A stretch of DNA of 64,000 nucleotides from assembly GCA_035296325.1 (NCBI GenBank), contig DATHBD010000063.1:88436-152435 (forward strand), written 5' to 3'. The position numbers were made by a program, and so were the translations under genes. The notes under the pieces are model-generated. The model saw nothing but the letters and a program-made list of their open reading frames with translations. It was not told the origin of the DNA and searched no databases. The stretch comes from DATHBD01 sp035296325. GTDB taxonomy: Bacteria; Actinomycetota; Actinomycetes; Mycobacteriales; Micromonosporaceae. Positions 52,543 through 60,588 of the stretch are shown here, in pieces (the stretch's first letter is position 1; each line of letters starts with the position of its first letter).

Positions 52543-53183
52543 GTGGACCGGGCGGCGTGCGCGACGGCTGCGTCGACGGGTGCGCGAAGCGCGGCGTACC
52601 AGGCCCGGAGGCCAAGGACACACAGCGCCAGGAACACGACGTAGAGCAGGGCGGTGAGCCAGAGCCCTTTGGAGCCGTACAACGGGATGTAGATCAGGTC
52701 GGCGGCGATCCACAACCACCAGCTTTCCACCAGCTTGCGGGTCTGGCCGTACGTCGCCAGCAGCGACAGGGTGGTGGTCAGCGCGTCGGCGAACGGGACG
52801 GTGGACCCGGTGAGCCGGTCCAGGAAGAGCCAGATCGCGGCGGTCAGCACGACGCCGACGGTTGCCAGTGCTGCCCATTCCGGCCGGCTCGTGGCCCGGA
52901 CCCGGAGCCCGGTGCGGTCCCGACCGCCGGTGGACCAGTTCCACCAGCCGTAGGCTCCGAGCGCGACGTACACGATCTGGAGCGCGCCGTCGGCGTACAG
53001 CCCGACGGAAACGAAGACCACCAGAAGCAGCAGCACATTGGCGATCCCGAGCGGCCAGTTGGCGATGTGTTGGCGCACGACGAGCCACACCGTCAGCAGT
53101 CCGGTGCCGAATCCGAGCACCTCGGCCCAGGTCGTCGGTGCACCGAACGCCGTGAACGCAGTCCCGAGAAGCCACTCGAACAC
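52539..53183 (-). CDS. pnuC: nicotinamide riboside transporter PnuC
   Basis: This is a 214-residue membrane protein with about seven helices. QHIANWPLGIANVLLLLVVF, GAYGWWNWSTGG and ESWWLWIAADLIYIPLY are PnuC signatures. It takes up nicotinamide riboside, which the coupled NadR phosphorylates, trapping it in the cell. The start is GTG 53183 with a GAGGGG-type site upstream. I see no NAD riboswitch or NrtR-like site in the 91-nt gap to the divergent gene. Confidence 0.9.
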   Translation of the reverse strand: MFEWLLGTAFTAFGAPTTWAEVLGFGTGLLTVWLVVRQHIANWPLGIANVLLLLVVFVSVGLYADGALQIVYVALGAYGWWNWSTGGRDRTGLRVRATSRPEWAALATVGVVLTAAIWLFLDRLTGSTVPFADALTTTLSLLATYGQTRKLVESWWLWIAADLIYIPLYGSKGLWLTALLYVVFLALCVLGLRAWYAALRAPVDAAVAHAARST

Positions 53184-53274
53184 GCCATCCCCTCCCTCGT
53201 CCGCTGCCGCGTCGCGCCACCTTATCGGCGACCCGGGTACGGCCGCAGACCCCCGACATGGCAGGCTCACGGCC

Positions 53275-53586
53275 ATGGTGCTCGAAGTGGCGTTGATCAA
53301 CGTGCTCGCTGGACGGGAGGCGGATTTCGCCGCCGCATACGCCGAGGCGTACCCGATCGTGGCATCGACCCCTGGCTGCCGCTCGGTGCGGATGACCCGC
53401 GGCGTGGAGTCGGCGTCGCGCTTCGTCCTGCTGATCGAGTGGGACTCCGTCGACGCCCACCTGGACAACTTCCGCGCCACCGAGCGGTTCGCCCGCTGGC
53501 GTGCGCTGATCGGGCCCTACTTTGACGGCGCTCCCACCGTGGAGCACTTCACCGACGTCCCGGCCGGAGTCACCGCACCCCGGTGA
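53275..53586 (+). CDS. antibiotic biosynthesis monooxygenase-like (ABM) small protein
   Basis: This is a 103-residue protein of the dimeric alpha+beta barrel family: VLEVALINVLAGREADFAAAYAEA, GCRSVRMTRGVE, RFVLLIEWDSVDAHLDNFR. Members are heme-free monooxygenases or haem-degrading enzymes; for this one no substrate is evident. Its 3' end overlaps the convergent uvrB gene by 17 nt. It is divergent from pnuC. GTG 53278 could be the start instead of ATG 53275. Confidence 0.85.
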   Translation: MVLEVALINVLAGREADFAAAYAEAYPIVASTPGCRSVRMTRGVESASRFVLLIEWDSVDAHLDNFRATERFARWRALIGPYFDGAPTVEHFTDVPAGVTAPR

Positions 53587-55714
53587 CGTCCATGCCGCGC
53601 AGCTCCTTCTTCAGGTCGGAGACCTCGTCGCGGATCCGGGCGGCCAGCTCGAACTGCAACTCGCGCGCCGCCGCCAGCATCTGATCGCTGAGATCCTGGA
53701 TCAGGGTCGCCAGCTCGGCGCGGGCCATACCCTCGCGGGCCGGCACGGTTGCCGTCTTCGAGGTTGCGGCGCGCCCCCGGCCGCGGGTCTCCGGCACCGA
53801 GGACTTGCCGCGACTCATCTGCCGCCCGCCGCCGACGATCGCACCGCCCGGCCCGTGCCCGGCCAGTGCGCCCTCGGTGTCCTCGGCCTCGCGGTAGATG
53901 TCGTCCAGGATGTCGCCGATCTTCTTCCGCAACGGCTGCGGATCGACGCCGGCCGCGAGGTTGTACGCCACCTGCTTCTCACGTCGGCGCGTCGTCTCCT
54001 CGATGGCGACCGCCATGGACGGTGTCATCTTGTCGGCGTACATATGGACCTGGCCGGAGACGTTTCGCGCGGCGCGGCCGATCGTCTGGATCAGTGAGGT
54101 CCCGGACCGCAGGAAGCCCTCCTTGTCCGCGTCGAGAATCGCCACCAGGCTCACCTCCGGGAGGTCCAGGCCCTCGCGTAGCAGGTTGATGCCGACCAGC
54201 ACGTCGTACTCGCCGCGGCGCAGCTCGCCCAGCAGCTCGACCCGGCGCAGCGTGTCGACCTCGGAGTGCAGGTAACGGACCCGGATGCCGTGCTCGAGCA
54301 GGTAGTCGGTGAGGTCCTCGGCCATCTTCTTGGTCAGTGTGGTGACCAGCACCCGTTCGTTGCGCTCGGTGCGCAGCTTGATCTCGTGCATCAGGTCGTC
54401 GATCTGGCCCTTGGTGGGCTTTACGACGACCTCGGGGTCGATCAGACCGGTCGGGCGGATGACCTGCTCCACGAACTCGCCCTGCGTCTGGGTGAGCTCC
54501 CACGGGCCGGGCGTCGCCGACAGGTAGACCGTCTGCCCCACCCGCTCCTGGAACTCGTCGAAGCGCAGCGGCCGGTTGTCCTGTGCGCTGGGGAGTCGGA
54601 AACCGTGCTCCACCAGCGTGCGCTTGCGGGAGGCGTCGCCCTCGTACATGCCGCCGATCTGGGGGATCGTCACGTGCGATTCGTCGATCACCGTCAGGAA
54701 GTCATCTGGGAAGTAGTCAAGCAGGCAGTGGGGAGGGCTCCCCGGCTCACGGCCGTCGATGTGGCGGGAGTAGTTCTCGATGCCGTTGCAGAAGCCGACC
54801 TGGCGCATCATCTCGATGTCGTACGTGGTCCGCATGCGCAGCCGCTGCGCCTCCAGCAGCTTGCCCTCCCGGTCCAGCTGCTCGAGCCGCTCGGCCAGCT
54901 CCGCCTCGATGGCGCGGATGGCCCGGTCCATCCGCTCTGGGCCGGCGGCGTAGTGGGTGGCCGGGAAGATCAGCAACGAGTCGACGGAACGGATCTCATC
55001 CCCGGTGAGCGGGTGCAGATATGCCAGTCGCTCCACCTCGTCACCGAAGAGCTCGATCCGGACGGCGAGCTCTTCGTACGCCGGGATGATCTCCAGCGTG
55101 TCGCCCCGCACCCGGAACGTCCCCCGGTTGAATGCCATGTCGTTGCGGGTGTACTGGATGTCGACGAGCCGCCGCAGCAGCTTGTCCCGGTCGACCTCCT
55201 GGCCGACCTTGACCTTCACCGCCCGGTCCAGGTACTCCTCCGGGGTGCCCAGCCCGTAGATCGCCGACACGGTGGCGACGACGATGACATCACGCCGGGT
55301 GAGCAGGCTCATGGTGGCCGAGTGCCGCAGTCGCTCGACCTCCTCGTTGACCGAGGAGTCCTTCTCGATGTAGGTGTCGGTCTGCGGGATGTACGCCTCG
55401 GGCTGGTAGTAGTCGTAGTAGCTGACGAAGTACTCCACCGCGTTGTGCGGCATCAGCTCGCGGAACTCCGTCGCCAACTGGGCGGCGAGCGTCTTGTTGG
55501 GCGCCATCACCAGCGCCGGGCGCTGCAGCCGCTCGACCAGCCACGCCGTCGTCGCGCTCTTACCGGTGCCGGTCGCGCCGAGGAGGACGTTGTGCCGTTC
55601 GCCGGAGCGGACCCGGCGTTCCAGCCCGTCGATGGCGGTCGGCTGGTCGCCGGCGGGCCGGTAGTCGCTGATGACCTGGAAGCGACCGTCCATGCGAGGG
55701 ATGTCGAGCGGCAT
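53570..55714 (-). CDS. uvrB: excinuclease ABC subunit B
   Basis: This is a 714-residue nucleotide-excision repair helicase. Walker A GATGTGKSATTAWL, the beta-hairpin YYDYYQPEAYIPQTDTYIEKD in parts, DESH box VIDESHVT, motif VI QTIGRAARN and a C-terminal UVR domain (LIQDLSDQMLAAARELQFE) are all present. It receives damage from UvrA and hands it to UvrC. ATG 55714 is chosen; an in-frame GTG three codons earlier is possible. The 256-nt gap to coaE contains nothing I recognise. Confidence 0.95.
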   Translation of the reverse strand: MPLDIPRMDGRFQVISDYRPAGDQPTAIDGLERRVRSGERHNVLLGATGTGKSATTAWLVERLQRPALVMAPNKTLAAQLATEFRELMPHNAVEYFVSYYDYYQPEAYIPQTDTYIEKDSSVNEEVERLRHSATMSLLTRRDVIVVATVSAIYGLGTPEEYLDRAVKVKVGQEVDRDKLLRRLVDIQYTRNDMAFNRGTFRVRGDTLEIIPAYEELAVRIELFGDEVERLAYLHPLTGDEIRSVDSLLIFPATHYAAGPERMDRAIRAIEAELAERLEQLDREGKLLEAQRLRMRTTYDIEMMRQVGFCNGIENYSRHIDGREPGSPPHCLLDYFPDDFLTVIDESHVTIPQIGGMYEGDASRKRTLVEHGFRLPSAQDNRPLRFDEFQERVGQTVYLSATPGPWELTQTQGEFVEQVIRPTGLIDPEVVVKPTKGQIDDLMHEIKLRTERNERVLVTTLTKKMAEDLTDYLLEHGIRVRYLHSEVDTLRRVELLGELRRGEYDVLVGINLLREGLDLPEVSLVAILDADKEGFLRSGTSLIQTIGRAARNVSGQVHMYADKMTPSMAVAIEETTRRREKQVAYNLAAGVDPQPLRKKIGDILDDIYREAEDTEGALAGHGPGGAIVGGGRQMSRGKSSVPETRGRGRAATSKTATVPAREGMARAELATLIQDLSDQMLAAARELQFELAARIRDEVSDLKKELRGMDVTGVR

Positions 55715-55970
55715 GACATCCACGCTACGCCCGCGGTACGACAAGTTCCCCGGCCCGGTGCGCTCCGGGGAAGCCGCCCGGTTTAGGCAATTGTGTGGCG
55801 GAGATCATAGGGATAACGTAGAGCCGTAGGCCGCTCGCGGCGGCCCCAAGCGCTCCAAGCCCAGTCGGGCCGGGTGCGCAGGCGCGAGACTTTGCAGCCC
55901 CGACCGGAAGGCCGGCGAGCGCATCGCGCGGTCGCGCGTCGAAGCGCAGACCGGCTGCCGCGAGCGCCCC

Positions 55971-56582
55971 TCACCCGGCGGACGCTCCGTGCAGCGGCGC
56001 GAGTCGGGTCGTCCACACCCGGTCCACCTCCGCGTTCAGGGCCTCCAGCGTGCCATCGTTGGAGATCACGATGTCGGCAACCGCTCGGCGCTGCGCGTCG
56101 GTGGCCTGGGCCGCGATCCGGGCCCGGGCCTCCTCAACGGTCATCCCCCGCTGCCGTACCAACCGGTCGATTCGCACGTCCTGCGCCGCCAGCACCACGA
56201 TGACCAGGTCGCACCCGGCGGCGCGGCCGGTCTCCACGAGCAGCGGCACATCATTGACTATCACCGACCCGGACGGCGCGGCGGCGATGATGTCGGCCGT
56301 TCGTTGCCGCACCAGCGGGTGAATGACGCTCTCGAGGCGCCGCCGGGCCGCCACATCCCCAAACACCCGGCGGGCCAGGGCGGCGCGATCCAGGGACCCG
56401 GCTGCCGTCAGGATGTCCGGTCCGAATGCCTCCACCACCGCCGCCAGCCCGGTGGTGCCCGGCTCCACCACCTGTCGGGCGAGCCGGTCGGCATCGATGA
56501 TCAGAGCGCCGTGCGACGCGAGGCGGCGCGCCACGGCGCTCTTACCGGAGCCGATCCCACCAGTCAGTCCCACCACAGGCAT
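55971..56582 (-). CDS. coaE: dephospho-CoA kinase
   Basis: This 203-residue enzyme phosphorylates dephospho-CoA in the last step of CoA synthesis. P-loop GLTGGIGSGKSAVA, DADRLARQVVEPG and VIHPLVR with IVNDVPLLVE are CoaE signatures. It lacks the GrpB-like C-terminal extension found in mycobacterial CoaE. It lies between uvrB and rpsA, the usual order. The start is ATG 56582. Confidence 0.94.
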   Translation of the reverse strand: MPVVGLTGGIGSGKSAVARRLASHGALIIDADRLARQVVEPGTTGLAAVVEAFGPDILTAAGSLDRAALARRVFGDVAARRRLESVIHPLVRQRTADIIAAAPSGSVIVNDVPLLVETGRAAGCDLVIVVLAAQDVRIDRLVRQRGMTVEEARARIAAQATDAQRRAVADIVISNDGTLEALNAEVDRVWTTRLAPLHGASAG

Positions 56583-56698
56583 GCCTCCCAGTGAACCGCA
56601 CGACGCGCTTGGTCGCATGACCCGTCGCACGGCGTGGCGTCGCCACTACGCAGCGTGACAGCGATTACGGTCCGGGAATCAACGCGAAGGAGGCGGAA

Positions 56699-57040
56699 GT
56701 GATGACGGGCAACGGTGCCTTTTTCATTCATCTTCCCGGCCCGGGGGCGGTGCGGCGACGGCGGATCGGCACGGGCGGAGGGCGTACCCGCGAAGGGCGC
56801 GTCCCCGGCCGGCACCGGATCGGCGGCGCGGGCCTGCACCACTGTGGCGAGATCGGAAGCGTCCGGCAACGGCTGGACGCAGGTCGCGAAACCGGGCAGT
56901 GGAGCCGACACCGGCGGCGTCAGCCGCTCCGACTGGGCCGCAGGATCACGGTCGCGGTCGCCGCTGCCGGCGTGCTCCTGGTCAGCGGATGGTACGCGGC
57001 CGCCGCGGCCGCCGCGGTCGCCACGATGCTCTCGCCGTAG
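56699..57040 (+). CDS. small Arg-rich protein with C-terminal membrane helix, unknown
   Basis: This is a 113-residue ORF. A very strong Shine-Dalgarno AAGGAGG (56687-56693) precedes GTG 56699, with ATG as the second codon, which argues for real translation. Residues 1-80 are basic and polar (VRRRRIGTGGGRTREGR). Residues about 82-108 (ITVAVAAAGVLLVSGWYAAAAAA) form one hydrophobic helix, so the protein is probably tail-anchored. A strong hairpin follows. No family recognised; the basic part could be partly spurious. Confidence 0.5.
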   Translation: MMTGNGAFFIHLPGPGAVRRRRIGTGGGRTREGRVPGRHRIGGAGLHHCGEIGSVRQRLDAGRETGQWSRHRRRQPLRLGRRITVAVAAAGVLLVSGWYAAAAAAAVATMLSP

Positions 57041-57060
57041 CACGGCACTGGGCGGTACGT

Positions 57061-57098
57061 GACGTGGCCCGGTCGGGAGATCCCGACCGGGCCACGTC
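57061..57098. terminator. 18-bp perfect hairpin between the tail-anchored ORF and rpsA
   Basis: Arms GACGTGGCCCGGTCGGGA and its exact complement are separated by two bases. It lies between convergent genes and probably ends both transcripts; it begins 20 nt after one stop and 19 nt after the other. Confidence 0.8.
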
Positions 57099-57117
57099 GT
57101 GTCCGTCAACTACCGGG

Positions 57118-58638
57118 TCAGCGGCTGCCGCCGGCCAACTTCTCACGCAGCGCGGCGAGCGCCTCGTCGGTGGCCAGCGTGCCGGCCGGCTCCTCGGGGG
57201 CCTTCGTCGCGGTGGGCGTCGACGAGGAGGACGAGCCTCCGCCGCCACCAGCGCCCGCGGCGGCGCCGGTCCCCGGGATCGCCGTCGCGGCCTCGGGTGA
57301 GGCATCGGCGGCACGGGCGGTCACCACCTGCTTGGTGTGGGCCTCCCAACGCTGCCGGGCGTCGGCGTACTGCTGCTCCCACGTCTCGCGCTGCTTGTCG
57401 AAGCCCTCGAGCCACTCCCCGGTCTCCGGGTCGAAGCCGTCCGGGTAGATGTAGTTGCCTTCCTGGTCGTACGTCGCCGACATGCCGTAGAGGGTCGGGT
57501 CGAAGTGCTCCTCGCCCTCCACGAAGCCCTCGTTCGCCTGCTTGAGCGACAGCGAGATCCGCCGGCGCTCCAGGTCGATGTCGATGACCTTGACCATGAC
57601 CTCGGAGCCGACCTGCACGACCTGCTCCGGGATCTCCACGTGCCGCTCGGCCAGCTCGGAGATGTGCACCAGGCCCTCGATGCCCTCCTCGACGCGGACG
57701 AACGCGCCGAAGGGGACCAGCTTGGTGACGCGGCCGGGGACGACCTGCCCGATCTGGTGGGTCCGGGCGAACTGCCGCCACGGGTCCTCCTGCGTCGCCT
57801 TCAGCGACAGCGAGACCCGCTCGCGGTCGAGGTCCACGTCGAGGACCTCGACGGTGACCTCCTGGCCGACCTCGACGACCTCGGACGGGTGGTCGATGTG
57901 CTTCCAGGACAGCTCGGAGACGTGCACCAGGCCGTCGACCCCACCCAGGTCCACGAACGCCCCGAAGTTGACGATCGAGGAGACGACGCCGGTGCGGACC
58001 TGGCCCTTGGCGAGCTTGTTGAGGAACTCGCTGCGGACCTCGGACTGGGTCTGCTCCAGCCACTGCCGGCGGGAGAGGACGACGTTGTTGCGGTTCTTGT
58101 CCAGCTCGATGATCTTCGCCTCGAGCTCGCGGCCCACGTAGGGCTGCAGGTCGCGGACGCGGCGCATCTCGACCAGCGAGGCGGGGAGGAACCCGCGCAG
58201 GCCGATGTCGAGGATGAGGCCGCCCTTGACCACCTCGATGACGGTGCCGGTGACGACCTCGTCGGCTTCCTTCTTCGCCTCGATCGTGCCCCAGGCGCGC
58301 TCGTACTGGGCGCGCTTCTTGGACAGGATCAGCCGGCCTTCCTTGTCCTCCTTCTGGAGGACGAGGGCCTCCACCTCGTCACCGACCTTGACGACCTCGT
58401 TGGGGTCGACGTCGTGCTTGATGGAGAGTTCGCGCGAGGGGATGACGCCCTCGGTCTTGTAGCCGATGTCCAGCAGCACCTCGTCCCGGTCGACCTTGAC
58501 GATGACGCCTTCGACGATGTCGCCGTCGTTGAAGTACTTGATCGTCTGGTCGATGGCCGCGAGGAAGTCCTCGGCGGTGCCGATGTCGTTGACGGCGACC
58601 TGGGGGGTGCTGTTCGGACGGACCTGGGTGGAGGTCAT
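57118..58638 (-). CDS. rpsA: 30S ribosomal protein S1
   Basis: This is a 506-residue RNA-binding ribosomal protein with four S1 domains (about 40-105, 125-190, 210-280, 295-365), for example GDIVEGVIVKVDRDEVLLDIG and VVSSIVNFGAFVDLGGVDGLVHVSELSW in parts. The C-terminal 100 residues are variable, with a Gly/Ser run, and end TLATDEALAALREKLAGGSR. ATG 58638 is chosen. Its highly conserved middle is where two related genomes could be wrongly joined; DNA on the right of it looks different. Confidence 0.95.
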   Translation of the reverse strand: MTSTQVRPNSTPQVAVNDIGTAEDFLAAIDQTIKYFNDGDIVEGVIVKVDRDEVLLDIGYKTEGVIPSRELSIKHDVDPNEVVKVGDEVEALVLQKEDKEGRLILSKKRAQYERAWGTIEAKKEADEVVTGTVIEVVKGGLILDIGLRGFLPASLVEMRRVRDLQPYVGRELEAKIIELDKNRNNVVLSRRQWLEQTQSEVRSEFLNKLAKGQVRTGVVSSIVNFGAFVDLGGVDGLVHVSELSWKHIDHPSEVVEVGQEVTVEVLDVDLDRERVSLSLKATQEDPWRQFARTHQIGQVVPGRVTKLVPFGAFVRVEEGIEGLVHISELAERHVEIPEQVVQVGSEVMVKVIDIDLERRRISLSLKQANEGFVEGEEHFDPTLYGMSATYDQEGNYIYPDGFDPETGEWLEGFDKQRETWEQQYADARQRWEAHTKQVVTARAADASPEAATAIPGTGAAAGAGGGGGSSSSSTPTATKAPEEPAGTLATDEALAALREKLAGGSR

Positions 58639-58853
58639 GTGGTCGAGTGCTCCGGACGGGGGGTGCGTAGGGACAGAACGCCCCGCGGCCGGGTGACCGC
58701 GGGGGAGCGGGGAGAGCCGGCGCGCGCCGATCCCCGATGGGGACAGCACTGACAGACCTCTGGCGCATTCCCATGGTACGGAGCCGGGGACTGCCCGGTC
58801 CACCTGGGTTCGGGCCCGCTCCGGGCACCCCGGCGTGTCACGATCGGCGTGTC

Positions 58854-59708
58854 ATGGACACCCCGGCTGCTCCCCCGCCCGCCCTGCCCCTGGACGTCGA
58901 CGGCTACCCGGCGCCGAGCGGGGTCGCCCGCCGGCCGGCCGGGACGGCGGAGTCGGTCTCGGCCAACCGGCGCTGGTGGGACGCCGCGGCTCCCGCCTAC
59001 CTCGCCGAGCACGGCGCCGACCTGGGTGACGTCGACTTCCTGTGGTGCCCGGAGGGGCTGCGCGAGGACGAGGCGCACCTGCTCGGCGACGTCGCCGGCC
59101 GCCGGGTGCTCGAGGTGGGCTGCGGGTCGGCTCCGTGTGCGCGGTGGCTGCGCCGCGCGGGCGCCGACGTCGTGGCCCTCGACATCTCCGGCGGGATGCT
59201 CGCGCGCGCCGCGGCGCTCAACCACGTCACAGGCGTCGACGTCCCCCTGGTGCAGGCCGACGTCGGGGCCCTTCCCGTGGCTCCGGTGAGCGTGGACCTG
59301 GCCTGCTCGGCGTTCGGCGGGCTGCCCTTCGTCGCCGACGTCGAGGCCGCGCTGGCCGAGGTGGCCCGCGTGCTGCGCCCGGGCGGTCGGTTCGTCGCGT
59401 CGGTGAACCACCCGTTCCGCTGGCCGCTGCCCGACTCCCCCGACCCCGCGGACCTGCGGGTCGTCTCGTCCTACTTCGACCGGACGCCGTACGTGGAGAC
59501 CGACGAGGACGGGGCGACCGTCTACGTCGAGCACCACCGCACGGTCGGTGACTGGGTGCGCGCCGTCGCCGGCGCGGGGCTGGTGCTCGAGGACCTCCTC
59601 GAGCCCGAGTGGACGCCGGGCCGTACGCAGGAGTGGGGCCAGTGGTCGCCGGCCCGCGGGGCGCTGGTCCCGGGCACCCTGGTCCTGGTCTGCCGCCGGC
59701 CGGCCTGA
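58854..59708 (+). CDS. SAM-dependent methyltransferase (class I)
   Basis: This is a 284-residue Rossmann-fold methyltransferase. Motif I VLEVGCGSAPCARWL, motif II region VVALDISGGML and motif III region EVARVLRPGGRFVASVNHP are clear. The N-terminal SANRRWWDAAAPAYLAEHG is typical of a family found next to rpsA in many actinobacteria. The methyl acceptor is unknown. There is no strong Shine-Dalgarno before ATG 58854. It is divergent from rpsA; the 215-nt gap holds the rpsA promoter region but no other gene. Confidence 0.88.
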   Translation: MDTPAAPPPALPLDVDGYPAPSGVARRPAGTAESVSANRRWWDAAAPAYLAEHGADLGDVDFLWCPEGLREDEAHLLGDVAGRRVLEVGCGSAPCARWLRRAGADVVALDISGGMLARAAALNHVTGVDVPLVQADVGALPVAPVSVDLACSAFGGLPFVADVEAALAEVARVLRPGGRFVASVNHPFRWPLPDSPDPADLRVVSSYFDRTPYVETDEDGATVYVEHHRTVGDWVRAVAGAGLVLEDLLEPEWTPGRTQEWGQWSPARGALVPGTLVLVCRRPA

Positions 59709-59732
59709 GGACGGAGCGGCCCGGATGCAGTA

Positions 59733-59770
59733 GAAGGACCCCGTCCTACTGACCCCTCGCACGCTCGGGG
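59733..59770 (+). repeat. dispersed intergenic repeat, copy A
   Basis: GAAGGACC followed by a variable 11 nt and then ACCCCTCGCACGCTCGGGG. The same 38-nt unit occurs inverted at 60530-60567, and a diverged copy lies at 63855. It sits between the methyltransferase and acetyltransferase genes. Confidence 0.75.
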
Positions 59771-59816
59771 CGAGCCTCCGGACGAGGCCGCGGGGCACAT
59801 CAGGGTCCTCCTGCCT

Positions 59817-60350
59817 TCACCAGGCGTCCCCGTCCCGCCAGTCGCAGGTGAGGCTCCCGTCGAGGTCGAGGGTTCCGGAGGCCGGGAGGACGAACACCGC
59901 CCCGTCGTCCTCCGGGGTGCGGACCGTCCCGGACGGGGTGAGCACGGACGTCGGCCCGCGCCAGCGCTGCCAGCCGCGGGCGGTGTAGAGGGCGGCGCCG
60001 TCGTCGCTGGCGCTGAGCGCGCCCAGGTCGTAGGCGCCGCGGACGAGCTCCTCGAGCTCGCTCATGACCGCGGAGGCGACGCCCCGGCGCCGGTGGCCGG
60101 GCCCGACGGCGACTCCTTCGACGTAGCCGGCGCGCAGCGCGCGGCCGCCGTGGACCAGCCGGCGCTGGACGACGGCGCCGTGGCCGACCAGCGCGCCGTC
60201 CTGCCAGGCCAGCGCGTGCAGGCCGCCGAGGGTGTGGTCCCAGTCCGCGTCGTCGAAGGCGCCGTCGAACGCCTCGTCGAGCAGCCGCCGGACCGCCGCG
60301 AGGACCTGCCCCGGCACGTGGGCGGTGTGCCGCACCTCTACCGTCACCAC
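59817..60350 (-). CDS. AAC(2')-I family aminoglycoside 2'-N-acetyltransferase
   Basis: This is a 177-residue GNAT protein that closely follows the mycobacterial AAC(2')-I pattern: DADWDHTLGGLHALAWQDGALV, VVQRRLVHGGRALRAGYVEGVAV, the acetyl-CoA loop GPGHRRRGVASAV, RGAYDLGALSASD, ARGWQRWRGPTSVLTPSG, and the ending CDWRDGDAW. Members acetylate the 2'-amino group of gentamicin-type drugs, and many are intrinsic chromosomal genes. There are two adjacent GTG starts (60350, 60347). Spectrum and natural substrate are not visible. Confidence 0.87.
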   Translation of the reverse strand: MVTVEVRHTAHVPGQVLAAVRRLLDEAFDGAFDDADWDHTLGGLHALAWQDGALVGHGAVVQRRLVHGGRALRAGYVEGVAVGPGHRRRGVASAVMSELEELVRGAYDLGALSASDDGAALYTARGWQRWRGPTSVLTPSGTVRTPEDDGAVFVLPASGTLDLDGSLTCDWRDGDAW

Positions 60351-60529
60351 GCCGGCATCCTCGCAGCCGCTCCTCGACCTCAGGTGAAGGCTGAGGCCGA
60401 GGGGTCAGCCGGCCGCAACCGCGACACGGCCGCGGCTCGGGGCCCGTGCTGAGCCTGTGCAGGGTGGTGAGGACGGCGGTCCCTGCCGGGTCCGGCCCCC
60501 GCCTGGCGTCGGCCTCCCCCACGGCACCG

Positions 60530-60567
60530 CCCCGAGCGTGCGAGGGGTGAGCAGGAGGAGGTCCTTC
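60530..60567 (-). repeat. dispersed intergenic repeat, copy B (inverted)
   Basis: The reverse complement reads GAAGGACC, 11 variable nt, then ACCCCTCGCACGCTCGGGG, matching copy A at 27 of 27 conserved end positions. It lies just downstream of the polA stop and could form a terminator-like structure there. Confidence 0.75.
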
Positions 60568-60588
60568 GACGAGTGGCGGGGTCCTCTG

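Noticed and set aside
55745..55970. A small RNA or tRNA in the gap between uvrB and coaE
   Set aside because: I could not fold a tRNA cloverleaf or find conserved RNA motifs; no evidence beyond GC-rich sequence.
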